This document shows, piece after piece, positions 18,158-27,534 of a stretch of DNA of 39,894 nt. The notes below the pieces were generated by a model. That model was not told where the DNA came from. It searched no databases and saw nothing but the letters and a program-made list of their open reading frames with translations. This stretch comes from Parashewanella curva (GTDB lineage: Bacteria; Pseudomonadota; Gammaproteobacteria; Enterobacterales; Shewanellaceae): NCBI RefSeq assembly GCF_003675895.1, contig NZ_ML014790.1, positions 1-39,894 on the forward strand, written 5' to 3'. Every line of letters begins with the position of its first letter. Position 1 is the stretch's first letter. A program made the translations under genes and the position numbers.

Positions 18158-18775
18158 ATGAGACCTCTAACGCCAAGACAAGCCGAAATTTTAGAATTGA
18201 TCAAAAGCAATATTTCAGAAACGGGCATGCCTCCAACCCGCGCTGAAATTGCCCGTCGTTTAGGGTTTCGTAGCGCCAATGCCGCTGAAGAACACTTAAA
18301 AGCGTTAGCCAAAAAAGGCTACATTGAGATCATGCCAGGTACCTCCCGTGGCATTCGTTTAACTCAAGAAGTGACAGAGCAAGAAACGGGTCTACCGTTA
18401 ATTGGCCAAGTCGCCGCTGGCGCACCTATTCTCGCTCAAGAACATGTTGAGCAACATTACCAAGTCGATGCTCACTTATTTAAGCCTTCCGCTGACTTTT
18501 TACTGCGTGTTCGTGGTGACAGCATGAAAGATATAGGCATCTTAGAAGGTGATTTGTTAGCGGTACATAAACAGCAACAAGCCAATAATGGTCAAGTGGT
18601 GGTAGCGCGGCTTGAAGACGAAGTCACCGTGAAACGTTTTGAGCAAAAAGGCAATTTGGTTTATCTACATGCTGAAAATGAAGACTACGCCCCAATTGAA
18701 GTCGATTTAAGCTATGAGCAATGTGAAATTGAGGGGCTAGCTGTCGGTGTAATACGCAATGGAGAATGGCTATGA
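18158..18775 (+). CDS. lexA: SOS response repressor LexA
   Basis: LexA represses the DNA-damage regulon and self-cleaves when stimulated by RecA filaments. The 205-residue product fits the family (202 in E. coli). The N-terminal winged-helix domain includes [20 protein letters not shown]. The cleavage site is the Ala87-Gly88 bond in QVAAGAP. The catalytic dyad is Ser122 (RGDSMKD) and Lys159 (VTVKRF), each three residues later than in E. coli. Two SOS boxes directly upstream show autoregulation. The sulA start overlaps its stop codon, so the two are co-transcribed and probably translationally coupled. Confidence 0.98.
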   Translation: MRPLTPRQAEILELIKSNISETGMPPTRAEIARRLGFRSANAAEEHLKALAKKGYIEIMPGTSRGIRLTQEVTEQETGLPLIGQVAAGAPILAQEHVEQHYQVDAHLFKPSADFLLRVRGDSMKDIGILEGDLLAVHKQQQANNGQVVVARLEDEVTVKRFEQKGNLVYLHAENEDYAPIEVDLSYEQCEIEGLAVGVIRNGEWL

Positions 18776-19245
18776 GTATGCAAACAATAGGAACACAACA
18801 CCATCCTGGACTTTGGCAAAGTGATAATGTTTGGCAACCTCAAGCCATTAACACGGTGCAAACTCAGTCTTATGGATTGACGGAACTGCAAACGCTAAGT
18901 CCACAGCTGGCTCAACTGAGCCATCAAGGGCGATGGCTAGTATTAATCAACCCCCCAAGCAACAATTTCAAAACCATTTTGGCTAAAGCAGGCATTGCCA
19001 TCGACAAAGTTTTGTTAGTCCACACTAAAGATGAAGTTGAAACGTTATGGGCTATGGAAAAAGCACTGACCTCAGGCACCAGTAGTGCCGCGATTTGCTG
19101 GACATCCAGCCTAGATATGAAAGACAAACGTCGCTTGCAATTAATCACTAAAAGCGCACGTGCGATGGGCATTATTTTTGAAACAGAAGCTGAGATTTTA
19201 CCCTCTTTAACAGAGACACCTATCATGGCTGCCTACGCTAACTGA
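18772..19245 (+). CDS. sulA: SOS cell-division inhibitor SulA
   Basis: SulA blocks FtsZ polymerisation during the SOS response. The product is 157 residues from ATG 18772, which overlaps the lexA stop as ATGA and has GGAG 8 bases upstream; ATG 18766 is a less likely alternative. The RecA/SulA-fold core is seen in [30 protein letters not shown] and [10 protein letters not shown], followed by [20 protein letters not shown], typical of the family. The lexA-sulA arrangement matches what I recall from Shewanella and places SulA under direct LexA control. The N-terminal third is variable, as expected. Confidence 0.9.
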   Translation: MSMQTIGTQHHPGLWQSDNVWQPQAINTVQTQSYGLTELQTLSPQLAQLSHQGRWLVLINPPSNNFKTILAKAGIAIDKVLLVHTKDEVETLWAMEKALTSGTSSAAICWTSSLDMKDKRRLQLITKSARAMGIIFETEAEILPSLTETPIMAAYAN

Positions 19246-19857
19246 CTTTCCCTGTAGTACTTGAGTTTAACTTCAATTATTACGGCATCGGTCTGCCGTT
19301 AATGACCTTTGCCTGAGGCGTCACTCCCCTGTTTCATTCTCTTAATCACAATGCCTTTATCATCTTATTTTTTCCTCTTGTCACACAGCAGAACCCTTGG
19401 TTGATTTTCTGCCAGCAGAAAATATCAAAAACCTTAACTTGATCAATCGGTAAGCACCAAGTATGGTAATCTGAATAATAAATTAACAATTTATTATCAT
19501 TTACTGATATTTTTAATTAAAAGAAAGACATAAAAACCTAGCAAAATTCGATATGAGTGCTTTTCTTATAGTAAGGCAGTTCGCTCGATAAACTGTTTTA
19601 GGTTGAAATGTCCCAGTAAAAAGCTGTCGTACTATTTGATTCGCTGTTAAGCGCAAAAGTGGAAACACCAAAGCAGTATGAAATAATAACACCATTGTCG
19701 TACCGTAATAGACATGCCGCACAGTCTCACCTCGGAGTTATTAAAAGATATAAACCACTACGCTCTTAGATATCAACAAGCTTTTGGGAACCGGAGAGTT
19801 CGCATAGGGCTAAGGGATACTGTGTAACTCTTCTTTGTTTAACAAAGGAGACGTCAA
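19246..19857. other. Intergenic region between sulA and the oxidase locus
   Basis: These 612 bases hold no convincing gene. The only sizeable frame (minus strand, 19513-19722) has no family features. Seen here: a 6 bp GC-rich hairpin ACGGCA-TCGGTC-TGCCGT (19282-19299), possibly ending lexA-sulA though without a T-run; a perfect AT-rich palindrome (19475-19497); and a strong ribosome-binding site AAAGGAG at 19844-19850 for coxB. The oxidase promoter must lie here, but I cannot pin it down. Confidence 0.7.
19475..19497. repeat. AT-rich perfect palindrome upstream of the oxidase locus
   Basis: ATAATAAATT-AAC-AATTTATTAT is a perfect 10 bp inverted repeat with a 3-base centre, about 360 bp before coxB. 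It could be an operator or a cruciform-prone AT tract; no regulator can be named. Confidence 0.5.
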
Positions 19858-20979
19858 GTGAAGCGAGTGTTGTATTGTTTATTGGCCGCACTAATGGTGC
19901 CGCCTGTTTGGGCCGAATCGATGCGCCTAAACATGACTCAGGGGGTGACAGGAATAAGCCAAGAGGTTTATCACCTGCACATGACTATTTTTTACATTTG
20001 CTGTGTGATTGGGGTGATTGTATTTGGCGTGATGCTCTACGCCATAGTCAAACATCGCAAATCTAAAGGCGCTGTTGCAGCCAATTTCCATGAAAGCACC
20101 AAAGTCGAAATCTTATGGACCCTCATTCCATTTGTAATTTTGATTGCCATGGCCATTCCTGCAACCAAAACCTTATTGGCGATGGAAGATCCCAGTAATT
20201 CCGATCTCACCATTAAGATCACAGGCTCTCAATGGAAATGGCATTACGATTATTTCGATAAAGGTGTGGGATTTTACAGTGTCCTTGCTACACCAAGAGA
20301 TCAAATCGAAAACAAACAAGCCAAGCAAGAACACTACTTGCTGGAAGTCGATAAACCATTAGTTCTACCCACCGACCGTAAAATCCGCTTCCTAATGACC
20401 TCAGATGATGTGATCCATTCATGGTGGATGCCTGCATTTGCCGTTAAAAAAGATGCCATCCCCGGCTTTATCAACGAGGCGTGGGCCAGAATCGACAAGC
20501 CCGGTACTTATCGCGGTCAATGTACCGAACTGTGTGGTAAGGATCATGGTTTTATGCCTATTGTGGTGAAAGCCGTTGAAGGTCCTGAATTTGATACTTG
20601 GCTTGCCTCTCAAAAACAAGCCCAACTTGATGCCGCAGCCAAAGCTAAGGCAGCCCTATCTAAAACCCTCACTAAAGACGAACTCTACCAAAAAGGCGAA
20701 AAAGTGTTTCTCGCCCACTGCGCCGCATGTCACCAACCTACAGGCTTAGGTATACCAGGGGTATTCCCAGCATTGAAAGGTGCAGAAATTGTGCTTGGCC
20801 CAGCTGAAAAACACATTCATATCGTTAAGTTTGGTTGGCCGGGTAGTGCAATGCCTGCTTTTGGTAAACAGTTAACGGCTGAAGAAATTGCAGCAGTAGT
20901 CACATACGAGCGCAATGCATGGGGCAATAACGTGGGTGATGCGGTGCAAGCTGCTGACGTCGATAAAGTTGAAAAGTAA
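19858..20979 (+). CDS. coxB: Cytochrome c oxidase subunit II with C-terminal cytochrome c domain
   Basis: Subunit II of an aa3-type haem-copper oxidase passes electrons from cytochrome c to the CuA centre. The 373-residue product starts with GTG, decided by the well-placed AAAGGAG. It has a signal peptide and two transmembrane helices (about 37-60 and 82-102). The CuA domain carries VIHSWWMPAF and CTELCGKDHGFMP (Cys pair near 223 and 227). A C-terminal class I cytochrome c domain follows, with CAACH near 287-291 and the distal Met in SAMPAFGKQL. This haem-c fusion is the ctaC/caa3-like form. First gene of the oxidase cluster, 9 bp before ctaD. Confidence 0.96.
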   Translation: MKRVLYCLLAALMVPPVWAESMRLNMTQGVTGISQEVYHLHMTIFYICCVIGVIVFGVMLYAIVKHRKSKGAVAANFHESTKVEILWTLIPFVILIAMAIPATKTLLAMEDPSNSDLTIKITGSQWKWHYDYFDKGVGFYSVLATPRDQIENKQAKQEHYLLEVDKPLVLPTDRKIRFLMTSDDVIHSWWMPAFAVKKDAIPGFINEAWARIDKPGTYRGQCTELCGKDHGFMPIVVKAVEGPEFDTWLASQKQAQLDAAAKAKAALSKTLTKDELYQKGEKVFLAHCAACHQPTGLGIPGVFPALKGAEIVLGPAEKHIHIVKFGWPGSAMPAFGKQLTAEEIAAVVTYERNAWGNNVGDAVQAADVDKVEK

Positions 20980-20988
20980 GGGATAACA

Positions 20989-22623
20989 ATGACTACAGCA
21001 AACCCTCAAACAAATGAAACCGTCGAAACCATCCATGAAGAAACGGTTGAGACGAATCACGATGATCACGGTCATCATGAACAGCCACCAAAAGGTATCA
21101 TGCGCTGGATATTGACCACTAACCATAAAGATATCGGTACGCTTTATCTGTGGTTCAGTTTAACCATGTTCTTTATCGGCGGTGCAATGGCGATGGTGAT
21201 CCGCGCCGAGCTATTCGAACCAGGCTTACAATTAGTTGAACCTCATTTCTTTAATCAGATGACCACGGTTCATGGTCTGATCATGGTTTTTGGTGCCGTT
21301 ATGCCAGCATTTACTGGACTGGCGAACTGGTTAGTACCCATGATGATTGGCGCACCCGATATGGCTCTGCCTCGTATGAATAACTGGAGCTTTTGGATCT
21401 TACCTTTCGCGTTTTTGATTTTACTTAGCTCACTATTTATGGAAGGTGGTGGTCCAGACTTTGGTTGGACTTTTTATGCTCCACTTTCGACCAAATACAG
21501 TGGTGACAGTACCGCATTATTTGTGTTTGCCATCCATATTATGGGGATCAGCTCCATCATGGGCGCCATCAACGTAATTGTCACTATTTTCAATTTACGT
21601 GCGCCGGGCATGACGTGGATGAAGATGCCATTATTCGTATGGACTTGGTTAGTCACGGCATTCCTATTGATCGCTGTAATGCCTGTACTCGCTGGCGCAG
21701 TGACCATGGTACTGACAGATAAGTTCTTTGGTACCAGCTTTTTTGATGCCGCAGGTGGTGGCGACCCTGTAATGTTCCAGCATATTTTCTGGTTCTTTGG
21801 TCACCCCGAAGTGTACATCATGATCCTACCTGCTTTTGGTATTGTTTCGGCCATTATCCCTGCCTTTAGCCGTAAAAAGCTATTTGGCTACTCGTCAATG
21901 GTGTACGCCGTTGCCAGTATCGCCATTCTATCCTTTGTTGTTTGGGCACATCACATGTTCACCACAGGGATGCCTAAGGTCGCGCTACTGTTCTTCATGT
22001 ACTGCACAATGTTAATTGCGGTACCGACAGGAGTGAAAGTCTTTAACTGGGTAGCAACGATGTGGAAAGGCTCACTTTCGTTTGAACCGCCAATGTTATT
22101 TGCCGTAGCCTTTGTGGTGCTGTTTACCATAGGTGGTTTTTCAGGCTTAATGCTGGCGATGACGCCCGCTGATTTCCAATACCATGATACTTACTTTGTG
22201 GTAGCACATTTCCATTATGTTCTAGTGACCGGAGCCATCTTCTCCATTATGGCCGCCGCCTATTATTGGCTGCCTAAGTGGACAGGACACATGTATTCCA
22301 TGACCCTAGCAAAATGGCATTTCTGGTGTTCAGTGATTTCGGTGAACGTGCTTTTTTTCCCAATGCATTTCTTAGGCTTAGCTGGGATGCCACGCCGTAT
22401 TCCTGATTACAACATTCAATTTGCCAACGTGAATGAGATAGTCTCCATCGGTGGTTTTGCCTTTGGATTGTCTCAATTGCTGTTCTTAGCACTGGTCATT
22501 AAATGCTGTCGTGGCGGTGAAAAAGCACCAGCTAAACCGTGGGATGGCGCTGAAGGACTAGAATGGGAAATCCCAAGCCCTGCGCCGTATCACTCATTCA
22601 CGACACCACCAGAGGTGAAGTGA
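20989..22623 (+). CDS. ctaD: Cytochrome c oxidase subunit I
   Basis: This is the catalytic subunit, which reduces oxygen at the haem a3-CuB centre and pumps protons. The 544 residues include a His/Glu-rich N-terminal tail (HDDHGHHEQ) and about 12 helices. Haem and copper ligands are seen in TTVHGLIMVFGAVMP, GHPEVYIMILPAFG, VWAHHMFTTGM and HDTYFVVAHFHYV. The Glu of HPEVY is the proton-channel residue typical of A-type oxidases. It lies 9 bp after coxB, and the ctaG start follows its stop by one base. The His-rich tail is unusual but its role is unknown. Confidence 0.98.
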   Translation: MTTANPQTNETVETIHEETVETNHDDHGHHEQPPKGIMRWILTTNHKDIGTLYLWFSLTMFFIGGAMAMVIRAELFEPGLQLVEPHFFNQMTTVHGLIMVFGAVMPAFTGLANWLVPMMIGAPDMALPRMNNWSFWILPFAFLILLSSLFMEGGGPDFGWTFYAPLSTKYSGDSTALFVFAIHIMGISSIMGAINVIVTIFNLRAPGMTWMKMPLFVWTWLVTAFLLIAVMPVLAGAVTMVLTDKFFGTSFFDAAGGGDPVMFQHIFWFFGHPEVYIMILPAFGIVSAIIPAFSRKKLFGYSSMVYAVASIAILSFVVWAHHMFTTGMPKVALLFFMYCTMLIAVPTGVKVFNWVATMWKGSLSFEPPMLFAVAFVVLFTIGGFSGLMLAMTPADFQYHDTYFVVAHFHYVLVTGAIFSIMAAAYYWLPKWTGHMYSMTLAKWHFWCSVISVNVLFFPMHFLGLAGMPRRIPDYNIQFANVNEIVSIGGFAFGLSQLLFLALVIKCCRGGEKAPAKPWDGAEGLEWEIPSPAPYHSFTTPPEVK

Positions 22624-22624
22624 T

Positions 22625-23203
22625 ATGACGGCCTCAACCCAATCCAATAAAAAGCTGATCACCTACTTGGTGTTAGGTTGTCTTGGAATGTTTGGGTTTG
22701 GTTTTGCCTTGGTTCCTCTATACGACATTATGTGCGATACCCTTGGGATCAATGGCAAAACAGCCACTACGGCACAAGCTTATGATCAACAAGTGATTAA
22801 TAAGAGCCGCACCATAAGAATTGAGTTTATGGCGCACATTCAACCCGGTATGAAGTGGGATTTTGGCCCTACAACCAATGTGCTAGAAGTTCACCCCGGT
22901 GAGCTGGTCAAAACGGCATTTGTGGCAAAAAATAATGCCTCAAAGCGCATGATTGCACAGGCTATCCCCTCTATTTCTCCCGGTTTAGGGGCTAAATACT
23001 TCCATAAAACCGAATGTTTCTGTTTTCAGCAACAACCGGTAGACGGCCAAAGCCCTGCGGACTTTCCTTTAGTCTTTTTTGTTGATCCACAACTACCTAA
23101 GGACATACACACCTTAACTCTTTCCTATACTTTGTATGACATTACAGAGAAAACGCTAGGTGAAGCGTTAACGGGTCCACAAGCACAAGGAGTTACTCCA
23201 TGA
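22625..23203 (+). CDS. ctaG: Cytochrome c oxidase assembly protein CtaG (Cox11)
   Basis: CtaG delivers copper to the CuB site of subunit I. The 192-residue product has one N-terminal transmembrane helix (about 12-34, containing GCLGMFGFGFALVPLYDIMC) and a periplasmic Ig-like domain. The copper-binding KTECFCFQQQ motif (Cys-x-Cys) is present. NKSRTIRIEFMAHIQPGMKW is typical of the family. It starts one base after the ctaD stop, and its last codons overlap the ctaE ATG, indicating coupling. Confidence 0.96.
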   Translation: MTASTQSNKKLITYLVLGCLGMFGFGFALVPLYDIMCDTLGINGKTATTAQAYDQQVINKSRTIRIEFMAHIQPGMKWDFGPTTNVLEVHPGELVKTAFVAKNNASKRMIAQAIPSISPGLGAKYFHKTECFCFQQQPVDGQSPADFPLVFFVDPQLPKDIHTLTLSYTLYDITEKTLGEALTGPQAQGVTP

Positions 23204-24078
23204 GTACCCATGAACATTATTACGTCCCCGCACAAAGCGGGTGGCCGATTGTCGGTGCTATCGGTTTATTTCTAATCGCCTTTGGCGCTGGTCATTATGT
23301 AGCGCAAATTGATACCTACGGCCATGGTGGCTGGGGAATTTACGTGTTATTAGCAGGTATTGCTACCATTCTCTATATGATCACAGGTTGGTTTAGAACC
23401 GTGATAAATGAGTCGATGACGGGCCTATACTCGTCGCAAATGGATCGTTCATTTCGACAAGGCATGAGCTGGTTTATTTTCTCAGAAGTGATGTTTTTTG
23501 GTGCCTTTTTCGGTGCGCTATTTTTTATCCGAATGTTTTCAGTGCCTTGGCTTGGCGGTGAATTCCATTACACCTCTACCCATGAATTTTTATGGCCAAA
23601 CTTTGTTGCTGAGTGGCCGTTAGTTAAAACCCCGAAAGGTGACACTACCCAAGCAATGCCATGGCACGGTTTGCCACTATACAACACCATCATTTTATTG
23701 GTTTCTTCGGTCACCTTGCATTTTGCGCATGTAGCATTAGAAAAAGGCAAGCGTAGTGCATTAAAGGCATGGCTAGCGGCAACGATTGTACTAGGTCTTT
23801 GCTTCTTGTACCTGCAAGCCCATGAGTATATTCATGCTTATACTGAGCTTGGCCTTACCCTAGAATCTGGCGTGTATGGTAATACATTCTTCATGCTCAC
23901 TGGGTTCCATGGTTTGCATGTCACCATAGGCACCATTTTCTTAATCACTCTGTTTATCCGCATCCTTAAAGGCCACTTTAGCCCTGATAAGCATTTCGCT
24001 TTTCAGGCAGGTAGTTGGTATTGGCACTTTGTTGATGTGGTGTGGTTGTGTTTATTTGTGTTCGTTTACGTACTCTAA
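23200..24078 (+). CDS. ctaE: Cytochrome c oxidase subunit III
   Basis: Subunit III stabilises the oxidase core and its oxygen access. The 292-residue protein has about seven helices. Conserved family stretches are GLYSSQMDRSFRQGMSWFIF, SEVMFFGAFFGALFF, TGFHGLHVTIGT and the C-terminal GSWYWHFVDVVWLCLFVFVY. The start ATG overlaps the ctaG stop as ATGA. The DUF2909 gene on the other strand ends 8 bases after its stop. Confidence 0.97.
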   Translation: MSTHEHYYVPAQSGWPIVGAIGLFLIAFGAGHYVAQIDTYGHGGWGIYVLLAGIATILYMITGWFRTVINESMTGLYSSQMDRSFRQGMSWFIFSEVMFFGAFFGALFFIRMFSVPWLGGEFHYTSTHEFLWPNFVAEWPLVKTPKGDTTQAMPWHGLPLYNTIILLVSSVTLHFAHVALEKGKRSALKAWLAATIVLGLCFLYLQAHEYIHAYTELGLTLESGVYGNTFFMLTGFHGLHVTIGTIFLITLFIRILKGHFSPDKHFAFQAGSWYWHFVDVVWLCLFVFVYVL

Positions 24079-24085
24079 CACACCA

Positions 24086-24304
24086 CTAATGTGGCGTAGG
24101 GTTGGGGTGTATCCAACCTAGCCCTATTGCCACCACTAACGCGATAACCACCAGCACCGAAACTAAAACTCGACGTCCTAGATAGCGACTCATGGGAACT
24201 GAATCATCACTTTTAACCATGATGATCATTGCGCGACCAAGGTTAAAAATAATGAAAAGTAGTAAGCATACTAATACGATTTTAAACAATAACGTTGTAG
24301 TCAC
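24086..24304 (-). CDS. DUF2909-type two-helix membrane protein, antisense within the oxidase cluster
   Basis: This is a 72-residue protein with a GTG start, two hydrophobic helices (about 4-28 and 45-63) and the intervening VPMSRYLGRRVLVSV loop that I associate with DUF2909 ('..MSR.LGRR...'). The function of that family is unknown; its position between subunit III and SURF1 is one I recall from Shewanella. It is the only minus-strand gene among nine plus-strand oxidase genes. Its 5' end overlaps the longest likely SURF1 frame by about 50 bases, unless SURF1 starts later. A role in oxidase assembly is only suggested by location. Confidence 0.78.
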   Translation of the reverse strand: MTTTLLFKIVLVCLLLFIIFNLGRAMIIMVKSDDSVPMSRYLGRRVLVSVLVVIALVVAIGLGWIHPNPTPH

Positions 24305-25079
24305 GGGCTGGCCTCATTGGTTGGGGTTTAGTCGCAAACTGCTGGGTTATCTTTTTACTTTGGCGCTATTTATCTTATTAATCAAGTTAGGTTTTTGGCA
24401 ATTACAACGCGCAAATGCCAAAGCTGTCTATGAAAATTCATTAGAGCAACGTCAACATCAAGCTCCTCTTAATTTTGACGAGGTGTTGTCTCAACCAGAT
24501 CCTATGACTTTAATCGGCGCAAACCTAACTGCGACGGTTACCCCCACATCTCAACCTTTGATCTATTTAGATAACCAAGTGTTTGAAGGCAAAGTGGGGT
24601 ATTTGATTTATCAAGTCATGAACGTTAAGGGGGGCAGCCATCAATTATTAGTGGAATTAGGCTTCACACCTGCGCCGTTAGATCGCAGTGCTTTACCGAA
24701 AGTCACTCCTTTCAGCGGAACTCAAACGCTAACGGGTCGCCTTTATTTTAAGCAAGCCAATCCATTTAGTGACCGTTTACTACCAGAATCAACGACGGCA
24801 CTTCGAATACAAACATTACACATATCTGAGTTAGCACAATATTTAAATATATCATTAGCGAAAGTGGCGCTACAGCCAAGTAGTCATAGCTTTGATGCCC
24901 AACAACAACCGCTAGCCAAGCCTTGGCAGCCTATCCCGCTATCGTCACAAAAGCATTTGGGTTACGCCGTACAATGGTTTTCTATGGCTGGCGTATTGGC
25001 TTTAATCATTATTTATCGTTGGTTTAACGCTCGCCGTTTTTCTGCCCAATCACAACTAAAAAATAAGGAGCAAGGATGA
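24252..25079 (+). CDS. SURF1 family cytochrome oxidase biogenesis protein
   Basis: SURF1 helps insert haem a into subunit I. The protein has the family N-terminal helix LLGYLFTLALFILLIKLGFW followed by QLQRA, a periplasmic domain with YLDNQVFEGKVGYLIYQV and LLVELGF, and a C-terminal helix with HLGYAVQWFSMAGVLALIII. The start is ambiguous: ATG 24252 gives 275 residues but overlaps the antisense DUF2909 gene; TTG 24321 gives 252 residues, avoids overlap, and starts just before the conserved helix. An even earlier ATG (24192) is unlikely. The stop overlaps the next gene's ATG. Confidence 0.88.
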   Translation: MKSSKHTNTILNNNVVVTGWPHWLGFSRKLLGYLFTLALFILLIKLGFWQLQRANAKAVYENSLEQRQHQAPLNFDEVLSQPDPMTLIGANLTATVTPTSQPLIYLDNQVFEGKVGYLIYQVMNVKGGSHQLLVELGFTPAPLDRSALPKVTPFSGTQTLTGRLYFKQANPFSDRLLPESTTALRIQTLHISELAQYLNISLAKVALQPSSHSFDAQQQPLAKPWQPIPLSSQKHLGYAVQWFSMAGVLALIIIYRWFNARRFSAQSQLKNKEQG

Positions 25080-25621
25080 CCTCCACCAACCAATCAAGCC
25101 GAAAACAACTATTACTGCTGGCTGCAGTGTTTGCTCTACCCATAATAGCAGCGCAGCTATTTTTAAGCCTCGACCTTTATAAAGGCGGCAGCACTAATAA
25201 AGGCGAGTTACTGCCAAGTTCGCTCAGCTATCAAAGCCTTAATATGGATAATCCTAACCCCGGGAAATGGCAAATGTTGTATCAGATGCCTGCTGACTGT
25301 CAGCAAGCTTGCCAGCAACAATTACATTTATTACAGCGCAGTTTCATAGCATTGGGTAAAGAGCAAGACCGAGTTCAACCTGTGGTTATATTATCCAGTG
25401 GCAGTGATGAATCACTGCTTAAACAGTTCAATTTTGTGACCATCAAAGCCACCTCAGATTTACCCAACTATTTATCTCGACAACAAATTATTACGGTTGA
25501 TCCTCTTGGTAAGTGGGTCACTCGATACGAACTAAAAACAGATCCTCATGATCAAGTCATGCAAAGTAAAGCCATGCTCAACGATTTACGCAAACTGCTG
25601 AAATTATCGAGGGTTGGCTAA
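25076..25621 (+). CDS. Membrane-anchored Sco-like thioredoxin-fold protein, probable oxidase assembly role
   Basis: This 181-residue protein has one N-terminal helix (about 10-30) and a periplasmic domain. GKWQMLYQMPADCQQAC (64-79) lines up with GKWTLVFVGFTSCPDIC of the Sco protein encoded at 27535, including the Cys-x3-Cys pair (Cys75, Cys79). The later strand QIITVDPLGKW parallels the Sco 'SMTLISPQGQ' strand, but the copper-ligand His just before it in Sco is absent. It therefore looks like a divergent Sco paralog that may act as a thiol redox or copper-relay partner; this is inference. It is translationally overlapped with SURF1 upstream (ATGA) and ctaA downstream (TAATG). Confidence 0.72.
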   Translation: MTSTNQSSRKQLLLLAAVFALPIIAAQLFLSLDLYKGGSTNKGELLPSSLSYQSLNMDNPNPGKWQMLYQMPADCQQACQQQLHLLQRSFIALGKEQDRVQPVVILSSGSDESLLKQFNFVTIKATSDLPNYLSRQQIITVDPLGKWVTRYELKTDPHDQVMQSKAMLNDLRKLLKLSRVG

Positions 25622-26625
25622 TGACATTAAAAAGACTGGTTCAATGCTCTATCGTATTTGCCTTTATTGTGATTTTAATGGGTGCGTTTACCCGACTTTC
25701 CGATGCTGGATTAGGCTGCCCTGACTGGCCCGGTTGCTATGGTCACCTTGCCGTTCCCTCTGAAACCCACGAACTGGATAAAGCCAAACAGCTCTACCCT
25801 GAGCTGACCGTAGAAAGCCACAAAGCATGGCTAGAAATGATCCACCGCTATTTGGCGGGCATACTTGGGCTGATGATTTTAGCGATTTTAATCTTATGTT
25901 GGCGACAACCCTCTGCACCTAAAAAGCTATCGGCGGCCATTGCTGCTTTAGTGATTTTTCAAGCATTATTGGGCATGTGGACGGTTACCATGAAGTTGAT
26001 GCCAATAGTGGTTATGGGGCATCTGCTGGGTGGTTTCAGTTTGATTTCATTATTACTGCTACTCTATTGGCGTCTCACTCCCTTGCAACTTAGCCATACG
26101 ATGTCTTTATCACCTTCTATCAAACTATTAGCTTGGTTGGCATTAGGCACACTCATTATTCAAATTATGCTTGGTGGCTGGACGTCCTCTAACTATGCAG
26201 CATTGGCTTGTACGACATTGCCATTTTGTGAAGGTGATTGGCAAAGTCAGCTTAATTGGGCTAAAGCGTTTTCTCCATTTCAAGGAGACCACATCAGCTT
26301 TGAATACGGTGTTTTAGATTGGGCTACCCGCATGACGATTCATGTTAGCCACCGAGTTTGGGCTATTGTCACCAGTATCTTCATTATCTGGTTAGGGCTT
26401 AAGCTATTGTTTCAACACCAAGGATTTTTACGCACCTCAGCCATCATTATGTTGGGGTTATTGGTAGTACAAGTCAGCTTAGGGATCAGCAACATCGTAT
26501 TCCATCTGCCTCTGTCTGTTGCAACTGCCCATAACGGCGTTGCTGCTTTATTACTGCTGTCCGTTGTCACTATCACTTTCGGGATTTACCAAACTGCTCA
26601 AGAAGATCACAGGAGTTCACTATGA
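25621..26625 (+). CDS. ctaA: Haem A synthase CtaA (Cox15)
   Basis: CtaA oxidises the methyl group of haem O to give haem A in the inner membrane. The 334-residue protein has about eight helices and the four conserved His-bearing segments: [31 protein letters not shown] and [13 protein letters not shown]. The N-terminal [20 protein letters not shown] is a strong signature. It starts inside the upstream stop (TAATG) and overlaps ctaB by four bases. Confidence 0.97.
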   Translation: MTLKRLVQCSIVFAFIVILMGAFTRLSDAGLGCPDWPGCYGHLAVPSETHELDKAKQLYPELTVESHKAWLEMIHRYLAGILGLMILAILILCWRQPSAPKKLSAAIAALVIFQALLGMWTVTMKLMPIVVMGHLLGGFSLISLLLLLYWRLTPLQLSHTMSLSPSIKLLAWLALGTLIIQIMLGGWTSSNYAALACTTLPFCEGDWQSQLNWAKAFSPFQGDHISFEYGVLDWATRMTIHVSHRVWAIVTSIFIIWLGLKLLFQHQGFLRTSAIIMLGLLVVQVSLGISNIVFHLPLSVATAHNGVAALLLLSVVTITFGIYQTAQEDHRSSL

Positions 26626-27530
26626 ATAAATCAGCAACTTTAACCTCCAATAATCATCTCTTGAGCCATTGGCGCGATTATTTGGAAATGACCAAACCCA
26701 AAGTGGTGGCTTTAATGTTACTTACGGTATTAGTGGGCATGTGTCTAGCCTTGCCGGGGGCTTTGCCAATACAAGAAATGCTCGCTGGAATGGTTGGCAT
26801 TGGATTGATGGCTGGGTCGGCTGCCAGCTTAAATCATCTTATCGACCGCCGTATTGATGCTATTATGGCTCGCACATACAACCGCCCGCTGCCAAAAGGG
26901 CGAGTATCAGTAGCCAACGCATTGATTTTTGCCGGCGCTATAGGCGCTTTAGGTTTTGCTCTTTTATATGTATTAGTTAACCCGTTAACCGCTTGGCTCA
27001 CTTTTGCAAGCTTGATTGGTTATGCCTTGGTGTATACCGCTTACCTGAAACGTGCAACATCACAAAACATTGTGATTGGTGGATTGGCTGGTGCTATGCC
27101 ACCACTACTAGGTTGGACAGCTGTGACTAATGAATTTCACGGTTATGCCATGTTGTTGGTGATCATCATTTTCACTTGGACACCACCGCACTTTTGGGCG
27201 CTGGCCATTCACCGCCAAAAAGAGTATGCCAAGGTAGATATTCCCATGCTACCCGTAACCCATGGTAGTGAATTTACTAAAACCTGTATTTTACTTTATA
27301 CCGTATTACTCGGCTTAGCCTGTTTACTGCCCGTGATTGTGGGTATGAGTGGTGTCATTTACTTAATTGGCTCAACTCTGCTTAGTGGCATGTTTGTCTA
27401 TAAAGCTTGGCAACTTAAATATCATGACAAACCGGGGCTTGCGATGAATGTGTTTAAGTTTTCCATCTATCACTTGATGGTGTTGTTTTTGCTGTTATTA
27501 GCAGATCACTATGTTGTGGCATGGTGGTAA
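26622..27530 (+). CDS. ctaB: Protohaem IX farnesyltransferase CtaB/CyoE
   Basis: CtaB attaches a farnesyl group to protohaem to form haem O, the substrate of CtaA. The 302-residue UbiA-family membrane protein carries the prenyl-diphosphate site [19 protein letters not shown] and the second conserved loop [33 protein letters not shown] and [10 protein letters not shown] are further family marks. Its ATG overlaps the ctaA stop (ATGA). The sco gene starts 4 bases downstream. Confidence 0.97.
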   Translation: MNKSATLTSNNHLLSHWRDYLEMTKPKVVALMLLTVLVGMCLALPGALPIQEMLAGMVGIGLMAGSAASLNHLIDRRIDAIMARTYNRPLPKGRVSVANALIFAGAIGALGFALLYVLVNPLTAWLTFASLIGYALVYTAYLKRATSQNIVIGGLAGAMPPLLGWTAVTNEFHGYAMLLVIIIFTWTPPHFWALAIHRQKEYAKVDIPMLPVTHGSEFTKTCILLYTVLLGLACLLPVIVGMSGVIYLIGSTLLSGMFVYKAWQLKYHDKPGLAMNVFKFSIYHLMVLFLLLLADHYVVAWW

Positions 27531-27534
27531 GCCC

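Noticed and set aside
19438-19449. FNR-like half-sites (TTGATCAATC) before the oxidase genes
   Set aside because: The FNR site needs TTGAT-N4-ATCAA; the spacing here is wrong.
19513-19722. 69-codon minus-strand frame before coxB
   Set aside because: No ribosome-binding site or recognisable pattern; the region is AT-rich regulatory DNA.
24192-24251. Longest SURF1 start at ATG 24192
   Set aside because: It would run deep into the antisense DUF2909 gene and adds a non-conserved tail; 24252 or TTG 24321 is more likely.
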